Below are positions 1 through 7,606 of a stretch of 12,315 nucleotides of DNA, in pieces. Position 1 is the stretch's first letter, and every line of letters begins with the position of its first letter. A model generated the notes under the pieces. That model was not told the origin of the DNA, did not search any database, and was given only the letters and a program-made list of their open reading frames with translations. Made by a program: the position numbers and the translations under genes. This stretch comes from Planctomycetaceae bacterium (GTDB lineage Bacteria; Planctomycetota; Planctomycetia; Pirellulales; Thermoguttaceae): assembly GCA_031283515.1 (NCBI GenBank), contig JAITBS010000318.1, positions 1-12,315 of the forward strand. Direction: 5' to 3'.

Positions 1-567
1 AAAAACGGCGGCATTGAACCGGGTGCGCCGTTGCGATTCACTGATGCTCACGAAGAAATCTACAAACAAGGATTGATGCACGGTATTGAAATAATCGGTT
101 ACGGACCAGACTATTATCCGATTGTTTCGGATTGGTGTAACGAACGCAATCTGGCTCTTTTTGCTAACAGCGATATTCACCCCAGCGAATTGGAACAATA
201 CGGTATTCAAAATCCGTTACGTCCGATTACGTTGGTTTTAGCAAAAGAACGAACCGTCGAAAGTATCAAAGAAGCGTTTTTCGCCAAACGAACTATCGCC
301 TGGGCTGCCGATCTTCTTTGGGGACGTGATCCATGGCTTCCGGCTTTGTTCAAAGCGTCCGTCAATATTAAGGCAATCACGCCCGGAACTCTCGAACTAA
401 CCAATAACAGCTCATTACCAATTGCCGTTACAATCGGCGGTACGGTGTTTAATTTACCGAAAAATGCCAAACGTCAGGTTTACCGTGCAGAAGGCGTTCA
501 GACATTAACCGTTACCAACTGGATGATCGGAATGAACAAACCGCTCGAAATACCAATCGGTGTATAG
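1..567 (+). CDS. PHP-domain phosphoesterase, C-terminal part (5' end outside window)
   Basis: The reading frame is open from base 1 (K-N-G-G-I-E-P-G-A-P...) to a TAG at 565-567, so the visible 188 residues are the C-terminal part of a longer protein. The segment LFANSDIHPSE (about residues 54-64 of the fragment) resembles the late metal-binding motif of PHP-fold phosphoesterases. It is followed by AKERTVESIKEAFFAKRTIAW, a stretch usual in PHP proteins of the histidinol-phosphatase-like / Sb-PDE-like group. After it comes a beta-rich tail (ITPGTLELTNNSSLPIAVTI...), as in members with a small C-terminal beta domain. By family it would be a metal-dependent phosphomonoesterase or phosphodiesterase; the substrate cannot be read. 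The earlier metal ligands and any signal peptide lie outside the window. The TTG at 31 is internal and not the start. A dispersed repeat begins about 70 bp downstream. Confidence 0.75.
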   Translation, partial: KNGGIEPGAPLRFTDAHEEIYKQGLMHGIEIIGYGPDYYPIVSDWCNERNLALFANSDIHPSELEQYGIQNPLRPITLVLAKERTVESIKEAFFAKRTIAWAADLLWGRDPWLPALFKASVNIKAITPGTLELTNNSSLPIAVTIGGTVFNLPKNAKRQVYRAEGVQTLTVTNWMIGMNKPLEIPIGV

Positions 568-635
568 AAAAAAATGTTGCGGTTTGGGGTTTTTCGTGAA
601 TCACAGGAACTTCTCAAAATCGTAATATATCAATC

Positions 636-812
636 GTAATATATCAGTGGCATTTTTGTTTTTCGATTTTCACCTTGAAGAGGTGCGATTTTCATAACCG
701 CAGGTCATCGACCTGCGGACTTGTGTCGGTAACAAACATCTCTCTGAAAGGCAGAATGTTCTTAATCGCCTGTTTTACGAATGGGCTCGTTTCGTTTCGC
801 CTTTCAGGGTGA
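636..812 (+). repeat. Dispersed hairpin-rich repeat, copy A (partial)
   Basis: It begins with GTAATATATCAGTGG (636-650), preceded by a partial tandem duplication of the same start (622-633). It then carries hairpins at 671-685 (CACCT/AGGTG) and 698-718 (a 9-bp stem CCGCAGGTC/GACCTGCGG with loop ATC), and the phrase TTTCGCCTTTCAGG near 794-807. The order and sequence match 8927-9105 closely. Unlike the other copy it has no inverted right end, so it looks truncated or is a half element. No convincing protein is encoded. Confidence 0.8.
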
Positions 813-885
813 AGAATCAACAAAAAATATTCCGAAACAATGTTGCGGGTATTGCAAAAGGATTATGCAACAGGTATAGTATTGC

Positions 886-1067
886 AATTGTCTATTTTAT
901 CAACAGAGTCCGTAGATTACGTACAAATATTTAGTCCGCAAATTCCGCTGATTTCCGCTGATTTTTAGTTCGCTGATTTTTCACTGATTTTTTTGAGAAT
1001 GACGAAACAGAAAAAATCTGCAGACTATTGGAACAAAGTATTTGAGCGGTTAATAAAATAGACAGTT
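886..1067. repeat. MITE-like element with 19-bp terminal inverted repeats
   Basis: The left end 886-904 (AATTGTCTATTTTATCAAC) and the reverse complement of 1049-1067 (AACTGTCTATTTTATTAAC) match at 17 of 19 positions, giving a non-coding element of about 182 bp. Inside is a 10-mer in tandem (TTCCGCTGAT at 943-952 and 953-962), followed by degenerate CGCTGATTTTT and CACTGATTTTT units. A 20-base stretch at 897-916 (TTATCAACAGAGTCCGTAGA) recurs with one mismatch at 6200-6219. There is no transposase. A non-autonomous element is inferred; target-site duplications are not clear. Confidence 0.6.
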
Positions 1068-1165
1068 ATGTGCATACGGAATGATAGACGTAACAACAAT
1101 TGTCCGCTTGCGTCACTTTCCGCATCCATTCTTCACTATCAACTAAATTTCCGTGTTTTCCATTT

Positions 1166-1172
1166 TAAGGAG
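1166..1172 (+). promoter_or_regulatory. Shine-Dalgarno site that fixes the start at 1180
   Basis: TAAGGAG lies 7 nt before the ATG at 1180. The ATG is followed directly by a classical signal peptide, so it is preferred to the in-frame GTG at 1153. It is the clearest ribosome binding site I found in the window; most other genes here have none. Confidence 0.85.
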
Positions 1173-1179
1173 TTTTGCA

Positions 1180-3867
1180 ATGAAAAAAAATGTTGTTGTT
1201 TCGGTTTTTGTTTTGTTATTGACATTGGTTCCGTTGTTTGCGGCTGATGTTACAGTTACGCCCAACGGTTCGGTTTCTTCATTCCGGCAGGCAGTTGATG
1301 AGGTTCGGAAGTTGAAAAAAGGTGATCAACCGATTGTTGTTGAGTTTGAGAGCGGTGTTTATCCCGTCACCGAACCCATCGTGTTCAAACCGGAAGATTC
1401 CGGTACAGAAAACGCTCCAATCATTTATCGTGCCGGAAAAAATCAAAATGTTGTATTCAATGGCGGTCGCCGGATTACCGGTTGGAACAAAAATGAAAAC
1501 GGCGTCTGGACAGTAAAAATTCCCGAAGTTGCCGAAGGAAAATGGTATTTTGAACAACTTTACGTCGGCGGAAAATGGGCAACCCGTTGTCGTGAACCGA
1601 ATGAACTTTATTATTACACAGAAGAAAAAGTTGACATGGCAATTGATCCTGTTACAGGAAAACCGGAACCGATGAGTCATCGGGCTTTTATCGCAACACT
1701 TAAAGATATTGAACCGCTCAAGTCTGTCCCAAAAGAACAACTCAAAGATGTTTCCTTCACACTGTACAACTCATGGGAATCCGCAAAACTTCGAACATCA
1801 GCGATTGATTTTGACGAATGCATGGTCATGTTCACGGGACCTGCGAATGCAGAGTTAATGCGTTGGGAACCGCGTCAGCGTTATCATATCGAAAATTACA
1901 AAGCCGCTCTTAACAACGCCGGTGAATGGTTTCTTGACCGTGATGGAACATTATCGTACATTCCGTTGATCGGTGAAGACCCGTCGAAACTGGAAATAAT
2001 CGCTCCGATTGCCGAAGCGTTTCTGAAATTCGACGGCGAAATCTTAAAAGACAAACCGGAAAATCGAATCGCTAACATTAGATTTGACGGTCTGAAATTT
2101 TGTTACAGCGGTTTTGTTTTACCGCCGAGCGGTGATCGCGGCGGTCAATCGGCTCTTTCCGTGCCGTTTTCCGTACAACTCGACGGTTGCCGGAATATTT
2201 GGTTCGAAAATTGCGAATGGGGCAATATCGGCGGCAGTGCGGTTCGGTTTCATCAATCTTGTACAGATTGCCGGTTTGGTAAAAATTACGTTCACGATGT
2301 CGGAGCAAACGGCGTTTATATCGGTATCGGGCATCAAAATAATTGGCAACAACTCGAATCAACTGACCGGAATATTGTCGAAAACTGTATCATTCGTGAC
2401 GGCGGTAAAGTTGCGCTAGGCGGAATTCCTGTCTGGATTGGTCATGGTTCCTACAATAAAGTGTTACATAATGATCTCAGCGAATTTTATTACACGGGAA
2501 TCTCTGTCGGTTGGCAATGGGGTTATCAACCAACACGTTCACATCACAATCAAATTGAATTTAACCATATTCATCATCTGGGACATTGGGTATTGAGTGA
2601 TATGGGCGGTGTTTATACGCTTGGTGTTTCACCGGGAACAACTGTTTCAAATAATGTGATTCATGATATTTATTCTTATTCTTACGGCGGTTGGGGACTT
2701 TATACCGATGAAGGGTCAACAGATATCGTAATGGAAAATAATCTCGTTTATCGTGTTAAAACAGGGACTTTTCACCAACATTACGGTAAAGAAAATATTA
2801 TTCGTAATAATATATTGGCGTACAGTCTTACTGATCAACTTCAACGCAGTCGGGTTGAAGAACATGTTTCCTTTACGTTTGAAAATAATATTGTTCTCTG
2901 GAATGACGGCGTGTTGTATGGACATCCATGGACAAAAGATACAATAAAACAATGGGGCGATGACAAGGTTATTTTACGAAACAATTTATTTTGGAGTCCG
3001 AAAGCCGATCTTTCAACACTTTTTCCGAGTGGTCTCGATTTGAAGGCATGGCAGGAGAAAACCGGTCACGATAAAGGTTCTCTTGTTGCCGATCCGAAGT
3101 TCAAAGACCCGAAAAACAACGATTTTACACTTCCTGATGATTCTCCGGCGTTTAAAGCCGGTTTTAAGCGTTTCGATTATTCTAAGGCTGGAGTTTACGG
3201 CAGCACAAACTGGATTGCTCTGGCAAAGAATTATGAACATCCTCATTATCCGGTTGCGCCGGAAAAATTGCCGCCGATTCCGTTACGTTTGAACGATAAT
3301 TTTGAAACACCGCGAACCAAACCGGTTCTCAAAGGAACAATTCACGATGAAAACAAAAAGTTAATCCGTATTTCAACAGATCGTCCTTTTGCCGGAGAAC
3401 AATGTCTTGAACTGGCGGACTCACCGGATTTACAACATTTTTATAATCCGCATCTTGTTTTCGCACCGAATTATAACAAGGGAATTGTTCGTAGTAGTTT
3501 TGCGTTACGTGTTCGGAAAAACAGCGACGCCCATATCGAATGGCGTGATAATTCAAATCCGTACAAAATTGGATTGAGTATCCGTGTCAACAACGGTAAA
3601 CTACACGTCAAAGGAATAGAACCGCTTGAATTTCCAGCAGATCAATGGGTTTATTTTGAATTGATTGGTAATGTTGATGAACAATCGTCAGGATTATGGA
3701 GTTTAACATTGACATTTGCGGATGGTCGTAAACAAGAGTTCAAAGACCTCAAACCGGTTCACGCCGATTGGAGAACTCTCCAATGGTTCGGTTTTTGTAA
3801 CCTCAGTAAAACCGCCGATGATTCCTCATTCTTTCTGGACAATTTGAAACTTATAAACGAACCATAA
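1180..3867 (+). CDS. Secreted right-handed parallel beta-helix protein, probable GH141-like glycoside hydrolase
   Basis: The protein has 895 residues. It begins with a signal peptide (MKKNVVVSVFVLLLTLVPLFAA, cleavage near residue 22), so it is exported. Residues 23-140 have the usual entry of this family: VTPNGSVSSFRQAVDEV, a GVYPVTEPIVF strand, DSGTENAPIIYRA and then FEQLYVGGKWATRCREPNE. The middle (about 290-600) is a parallel beta-helix with repeated N- and G-rich turns such as 'NIWFENCEWGNIGGSAV' and 'NVIHDIYSY'. Residues from about 702 to 895 form a beta-sandwich resembling LamG/concanavalin domains. This architecture matches right-handed beta-helix enzymes, some of them GH141 (an alpha-L-fucosidase on pectic RG-II is the known example). 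Substrate and family number are inference; a polysaccharide lyase is an alternative. It stands alone between repeat-filled gaps, with no linked carbohydrate genes or transporter. Confidence 0.8.
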   Translation: MKKNVVVSVFVLLLTLVPLFAADVTVTPNGSVSSFRQAVDEVRKLKKGDQPIVVEFESGVYPVTEPIVFKPEDSGTENAPIIYRAGKNQNVVFNGGRRITGWNKNENGVWTVKIPEVAEGKWYFEQLYVGGKWATRCREPNELYYYTEEKVDMAIDPVTGKPEPMSHRAFIATLKDIEPLKSVPKEQLKDVSFTLYNSWESAKLRTSAIDFDECMVMFTGPANAELMRWEPRQRYHIENYKAALNNAGEWFLDRDGTLSYIPLIGEDPSKLEIIAPIAEAFLKFDGEILKDKPENRIANIRFDGLKFCYSGFVLPPSGDRGGQSALSVPFSVQLDGCRNIWFENCEWGNIGGSAVRFHQSCTDCRFGKNYVHDVGANGVYIGIGHQNNWQQLESTDRNIVENCIIRDGGKVALGGIPVWIGHGSYNKVLHNDLSEFYYTGISVGWQWGYQPTRSHHNQIEFNHIHHLGHWVLSDMGGVYTLGVSPGTTVSNNVIHDIYSYSYGGWGLYTDEGSTDIVMENNLVYRVKTGTFHQHYGKENIIRNNILAYSLTDQLQRSRVEEHVSFTFENNIVLWNDGVLYGHPWTKDTIKQWGDDKVILRNNLFWSPKADLSTLFPSGLDLKAWQEKTGHDKGSLVADPKFKDPKNNDFTLPDDSPAFKAGFKRFDYSKAGVYGSTNWIALAKNYEHPHYPVAPEKLPPIPLRLNDNFETPRTKPVLKGTIHDENKKLIRISTDRPFAGEQCLELADSPDLQHFYNPHLVFAPNYNKGIVRSSFALRVRKNSDAHIEWRDNSNPYKIGLSIRVNNGKLHVKGIEPLEFPADQWVYFELIGNVDEQSSGLWSLTLTFADGRKQEFKDLKPVHADWRTLQWFGFCNLSKTADDSSFFLDNLKLINEP

Positions 3868-4016
3868 AATTCGTATCAGATAAGTTGTACTTCAGGTAAT
3901 CTTTTGATTGATATTATTGTACTCCACAACACTTTGATTATACTTTTTGTATTCATTATTTTAATGATGTAACAATTCATATTAAACAATTTCAATAATT
4001 GCAACGAATTCCAATG
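3868..4016. other. AT-rich spacer without gene
   Basis: This is the first part of an 837-bp gap. It contains no plausible ORF, and no hairpin followed by a T-run after the beta-helix gene. The paired hairpins beginning at 4019 are the nearest candidates for a transcript end. Confidence 0.6.
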
Positions 4017-4160
4017 GCGGTAGGCGGTCTTTCGCCGAAAGACCGCACCGGTTACGTTCTGTTATTGTGTTGTACACCGTTGTTTTTTAATGTTCAGCCG
4101 TAACTGGGATAAGTCGGTGAGTACACCGACGCAACGTTTCGGCGAAACGTTGCCTACCTC
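4017..4160. repeat. REP-like pair of inverted hairpins
   Basis: Two 23-nt near-perfect palindromes face each other at 4024-4046 and 4131-4153. Each is built on the core TTTCG(C/G)CGAAA with 11-bp arms. The outer ends GGTAGGC (4019-4025) and GCCTACC (4152-4158) are also complementary. Read in the same orientation, the two units differ in the stem (GGTCTTTCG versus AACGTTTCG), and the other arm changes to match, so pairing is kept. A third hairpin (GTCGGTG/CACCGAC, loop AGTA, 4113-4130) sits between them, and CCGGTTACG / CGTAACTGG near 4048-4106 extends the symmetry. This is the layout of paired REP sequences. No RAYT transposase is in the window. Confidence 0.75.
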
Positions 4161-4262
4161 TTAAATAAATCGTAACACAATAAAACATCAATCAAGTGAA
4201 TGCAAGAAGTATAGTAATCTGTTTTTGTTGCAAAATAAAAATGTAACGCCGAATTATACCCG

Positions 4263-4315
4263 TGAAATCTCACGCAACGCTCCCTTATCGTGAGCCGCGC
4301 AACTCTGAGATTTCA
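4263..4315. other. Long-armed inverted repeat with an alternative inner pairing
   Basis: TGAAATCTCA (4263-4272) pairs perfectly with TGAGATTTCA (4306-4315) over 10 bp. A competing pairing exists between CTCACG (4269-4274) and CGTGAG (4289-4294), which uses part of the left outer arm. The two foldings exclude each other. It lies 390 bp before the ABC-F start, too far for a standard attenuator, and no T-run follows directly. It may be a small structured RNA, an element end or chance. Confidence 0.4.
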
Positions 4316-4325
4316 TAGTAATTTT

Positions 4326-4496
4326 CTACACGGAAAATCGACCACAACAAAAGAAAAGTAGGGAAATATTACAAATTTTTTTTTGATTCGGTTTAATAAA
4401 TCCGCCGTCTGTGCCGATAATATAAAGCAAATCGGTTCCGGCGGTGTCATTTTTCAGTGCTATTGTTAAATGAACGCCGGATTTATGATTCTCGAC
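4326..4496 (-). pseudogene. Possible decayed coding fragment (56 codons, no start)
   Basis: A minus-strand frame without start codon runs between a TAA at 4497-4499 and a TAG at 4326-4328. Its translation includes LTIALKNDTAGTDLLYIIGT followed by DGGFIKP. The 'IGTDGGF' part resembles a motif seen in the first cupredoxin domains of multicopper oxidases, but the match is short and the rest does not confirm it. A second start-less minus-strand frame with coding-like composition (ends at the TGA 4578-4580, runs to about 4700, ...DAEKRKQKQLEIEHDY) lies beside it. Together they suggest an older gene or genes worn down in this gap. Chance is a real alternative. Confidence 0.2.
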
Positions 4497-4704
4497 TTAG
4501 CCGCACACAGCAATGAAATAAACAAACTTCTTTTAGATTTCGTACGATTGAATGATGTTGTTGTTTTTCAATAAACATCAGTAATCGTGTTCTATCTCCA
4601 ATTGCTTTTGTTTCCGTTTCTCGGCATCATAATCTTGTGCGTAAATCATTAACGTGTGCCGCTGAAGAAAAATAGAACCCGCTTTTTTAATTTTGTACAA
4701 TATT

Positions 4705-6183
4705 ATGGCAATTATCAATATCGTCAACATGAATTTCGCCTACGACGGCGGAATTCCTTTATTTTCCAATATTTCATTGCAAATCGACACACGGTGGAAA
4801 CTTGGTCTGATTGGCCGTAATGGTCGCGGAAAAACGACATTACTCCGTTTGCTGCTTGGTCACCTCGCTTACAATGGGAAAATAGAGGTACCTATTCCGC
4901 TTGGATATTTTCCCTATACTGTTCAAAATAAAACGCTCTCAATACTTGAAATCGCTACACAAATTGCCGACTTTGAATCGTGGCAGCTTGAACGTGAATT
5001 ATCGTTGCTGGAAATTTCCGGTGATATATTGATTCGGCCTTTTGAAACACTGAGTGGAGGCGAACAAACAAAGGTAATGCTTGCGGTACTATTTTTGAAC
5101 GACAATTCTTTTTTGTTGATTGATGAACCGACAAATCATCTTGATCTTGAAGGGCGTAATGTTGTTGGCAATTATTTGAGTAAAAAAGACGGTTTTATTC
5201 TTGTTTCACATGATAGAGCATTGTTGGACAGAAGTGTTGATCATATTTTGTCTATTAATCGTGACGGTATTGAATTGACACAAGGAAATTTTTCAACTTG
5301 GCAATGTAACCAAAATTACCGTGAACGGTTTGAAGATGCGGAAAACAATAAACTCAAAAAAGAAGTACATCGTCTTCAAGAATCGGCACGAAAATCAAAT
5401 GAATGGTCAAACAAAGCCGAAAAAGAAAAGTATGGTCATGGTCCGGTAGATCGCGGTTTTATTGGCAGTAAAGCGGCAAAAATAATGAAACATTCCAAGT
5501 CCGCCGAAAACCGAAAACAACTGGCAATAGAACAAAAACAACAATTGTTCAAAAATACGGAAATTACGGAAAAACTTTCTATAATACCGATTCGTTTTCA
5601 TTCGTCACGTCTTATTGATTTGGAAAATATTTTTGTGCAATATAATGGAACAGCATTATTTAACGGAGTTACATTTTCGGTTGATGTGGGAGATCGAGTT
5701 GCAGTTTATGGTCGGAACGGTTGCGGTAAATCGAGTCTTCTGAAACTAATCGCGGGGCAGGAGATTCCGTATCAAGGATATTGCCGTGTTCCAAAAAATC
5801 TAAAAATATCGTATTTACCGCAAGACGCATCGTTTCTGCATGGAAGTATGAAGGATTTTACTGTCCAACGTCAAATTGATGAAAGTTTATTGAGAACAAT
5901 TTTGCACAAATTGGGGTTCTCAAAAGATGATTATGAAAACGATATGTCTGATTTTAGTGCCGGTCAAAAGAAAAAAATATTACTTGCGGCGAGTCTTTGT
6001 GAGCAGGCTTCTCTTTATCTTTGGGATGAACCGCTCAATTACATTGACATTATTTCGCGAACACAAATTATAAATCTTCTGATCGAATATCAACCAACTC
6101 TGATTTTCGTCGAACACGATAAAACATTTCTTGAAACTGTTGCGACAAAGAAAATTGAGTTATCCGTAAAGGCAATCTCCTAA
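4705..6183 (+). CDS. ABC-F ATPase, Lsa-type ribosomal protection protein
   Basis: The 492-residue protein has two ABC domains and no membrane segment. Domain 1 shows Walker A GRNGRGKTT (37-45), signature LSGGEQ (116-121), Walker B FLLIDEPTNHLD (136-147, catalytic E141) and H-loop H169. A charged linker (about 205-300, with a Lys/Glu coiled coil) follows. Domain 2 has Walker A GRNGCGKSS (336-344), a divergent signature FSAGQKKK (417-424), Walker B LYLWDEPLNYID (437-448, E442) and H471. The start MAIINIVNMNFAYDGG, the WKLGLIGRNGRGKTT block, the linker GFIGSKAAKIMKHSKS, the DEPLNYID and the length (about 495-500 in the family) all match Lsa-type proteins. By family they bind the ribosomal E site and displace lincosamides, streptogramin A and pleuromutilins. 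ATG 4705 is chosen over the in-frame TTG 4693 because it fits the family N-terminus; neither has a Shine-Dalgarno site. Resistance itself is not shown by sequence. Confidence 0.88.
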   Translation: MAIINIVNMNFAYDGGIPLFSNISLQIDTRWKLGLIGRNGRGKTTLLRLLLGHLAYNGKIEVPIPLGYFPYTVQNKTLSILEIATQIADFESWQLERELSLLEISGDILIRPFETLSGGEQTKVMLAVLFLNDNSFLLIDEPTNHLDLEGRNVVGNYLSKKDGFILVSHDRALLDRSVDHILSINRDGIELTQGNFSTWQCNQNYRERFEDAENNKLKKEVHRLQESARKSNEWSNKAEKEKYGHGPVDRGFIGSKAAKIMKHSKSAENRKQLAIEQKQQLFKNTEITEKLSIIPIRFHSSRLIDLENIFVQYNGTALFNGVTFSVDVGDRVAVYGRNGCGKSSLLKLIAGQEIPYQGYCRVPKNLKISYLPQDASFLHGSMKDFTVQRQIDESLLRTILHKLGFSKDDYENDMSDFSAGQKKKILLAASLCEQASLYLWDEPLNYIDIISRTQIINLLIEYQPTLIFVEHDKTFLETVATKKIELSVKAIS

Positions 6184-6385
6184 CTGTAACTTTCTATTGT
6201 TATCAACAGAATCCGTAGAGAACACAGATTGTACCGATTTTTTGTCCGTAAATTACGCAGATTTTCGCAGATATTTAGTCCGTAACTTTTTAAAGAATCA
6301 GTGAAAATCTGCGGACTTAATATTTTTGCAACATATACTTCAGGCAGTCATTCCATTAAAAAATCTTTGGAAATTACAAATATTG
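6184..6385. repeat. Repeat-derived spacer between convergent genes, second copy of the 886-1067 family
   Basis: TTATCAACAGAATCCGTAGA (6200-6219) matches 897-916 with one mismatch. It is followed by GCAGATTTTCGCAGAT units like those inside the first copy. Inverted arms occur at 6271-6282 / 6312-6323 (11 of 12 paired) and, overlapping them, at 6257-6266 / 6303-6312 (GCAGATTTTC / GAAAATCTGC, perfect). The 19-bp ends of the first copy are not preserved. Its position between the 3' ends of the ABC-F gene and ispG makes a bidirectional transcript end possible, but no classic terminator is present. Confidence 0.55.
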
Positions 6386-7507
6386 TTATTGAAATTGTTC
6401 CAATTCTTTAAGTAATTTTTGAACAATTTCATCGTAGGAAAAAGTTCCAAGAAGATTGGTACCGCGTTTAAGATTAACCGATTTGGCACCACACCAAAGC
6501 CCAATATCCGCATGATCTGTTTCACCGGGTCCGTTGACACGGCAACCCATGACCGCAACCGTCAACGGTACATTCTTCATAAATCGGGTTGCTTCCCGAA
6601 CCTGTTGCGCTAATGCAACAAACCGGTCATTTTCAACCCTCGCACAACTCGGACAACTAATAATATTAAACCGATCCGGTGTCCAATCGGCGGTTGTTAG
6701 TATTTTACCTTGTTGGGCGTTACGCAAAATGAGTTTGCCTGCTTCGATTTCTTCCTGCTTGCGTTCGTTCGGAACCGTCAACGAAACTCGAAGCGTGTTA
6801 CCGATTCCTTCCGCCAACAACGGTTCCAGAGCAAGCCGCGATTTCATCACTCCTTCCGGCGGCATTCCCGCTTCCGTAAGACCAAGATGAAGAGGAATAT
6901 CGTTTCGTAATGACACAAACCGCCGGTTCGCTAAAAGAACCGTCATCGGATCCGAAGACTTAATTGATACACAAAACCGCTGAAAACCAAGCGAATCTAT
7001 AAAATCAGCATGTTTCAATGCACTGTCTAAAGCATTGTCCAATGTACTGTTGAACGTCGGATCATTCGCGGTACTTGACGGATCAAGACTTCCGCAATTG
7101 ACTCCAATCCGTAACGCACAATTATATTTTCGTGCAACTTCAACGATTCGTTCTACTTTTTTTTGCCACGAAATTTCCGGTTCCGCATGGTGCAGATGAC
7201 CGGGGTTGTAACGAATTTTGTCAACATACGGCGCAACAAATTCTGCTAAACGGTAATTTTCCTGAAGATCAACAGACAGATTAGCACTTGTCCGTTTCCG
7301 AATTTCCCGCAATGCCATTGCGTCTTGTTGCGTATCAACCGCAACTCGTACAATTCCGGCTCCGGCTTCAGTTAAATGTTGACAAGTTTCTGCGGTTGCA
7401 ACGATATTAGTGGTTTTAGTTGCCGTCATACTTTGAAGTACAACCGGATGACTGCCGCCAATAATAATCGTTCCAACTTGAATTTCACGCGTGCTGCTTT
7501 GAATCAT
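6386..7507 (-). CDS. ispG: 4-hydroxy-3-methylbut-2-enyl diphosphate synthase (IspG/GcpE)
   Basis: The enzyme makes HMBPP from methylerythritol cyclodiphosphate, the penultimate step of the MEP isoprenoid pathway, using a [4Fe-4S] cluster in the cytoplasm. The 373-residue protein has the full bacterial short form. The N-terminal TIM barrel includes HPVVLQSMTATKTTN (20-34), IVRVAV (52-57), VDKIRYNPG (95-103) and LRIGVNCGSL (132-141). The C-terminal cluster domain has CPSCAR (C285, C288) and MGCRVNGPGE (C322, with E329 as the expected fourth ligand). Nothing essential is missing. The ATG at 7507 gives the normal short leader before the 'I-VG-IIIGG' strand. There is no Shine-Dalgarno site. It lies 99 bp after the kinase in the same direction with no obvious terminator between, so read-through is possible. 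No other MEP gene is near. Confidence 0.97.
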   Translation of the reverse strand: MIQSSTREIQVGTIIIGGSHPVVLQSMTATKTTNIVATAETCQHLTEAGAGIVRVAVDTQQDAMALREIRKRTSANLSVDLQENYRLAEFVAPYVDKIRYNPGHLHHAEPEISWQKKVERIVEVARKYNCALRIGVNCGSLDPSSTANDPTFNSTLDNALDSALKHADFIDSLGFQRFCVSIKSSDPMTVLLANRRFVSLRNDIPLHLGLTEAGMPPEGVMKSRLALEPLLAEGIGNTLRVSLTVPNERKQEEIEAGKLILRNAQQGKILTTADWTPDRFNIISCPSCARVENDRFVALAQQVREATRFMKNVPLTVAVMGCRVNGPGETDHADIGLWCGAKSVNLKRGTNLLGTFSYDEIVQKLLKELEQFQ

Positions 7508-7606
7508 AAATCAAAATAACTTAAACAACCGTAACTATTTAGGAAATAAAAAAACAAAAAATTAAGTATTATGAATAAATGCCGGTTCTGACTTTTTTAC
7601 AAATTG

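Noticed and set aside
636..812. CRISPR-like repeated hairpins
   Set aside because: The hairpin units differ from each other and have no regular spacers; the similarity is between two distant whole elements.
1153..1179. Upstream GTG start for the beta-helix protein
   Set aside because: The ATG at 1180 has a good Shine-Dalgarno site 7 nt before it and begins a normal signal peptide.
4696..4701. TACAAT as a -10 box for the ABC-F gene
   Set aside because: It ends 3 nt before the ATG, so transcription would start inside the coding region, and no good -35 box is found.
7508..7606. Kinase and ispG as a functional operon
   Set aside because: They are co-directional and 99 bp apart, but nothing links the functions, and neither shared regulation nor overlap is visible.
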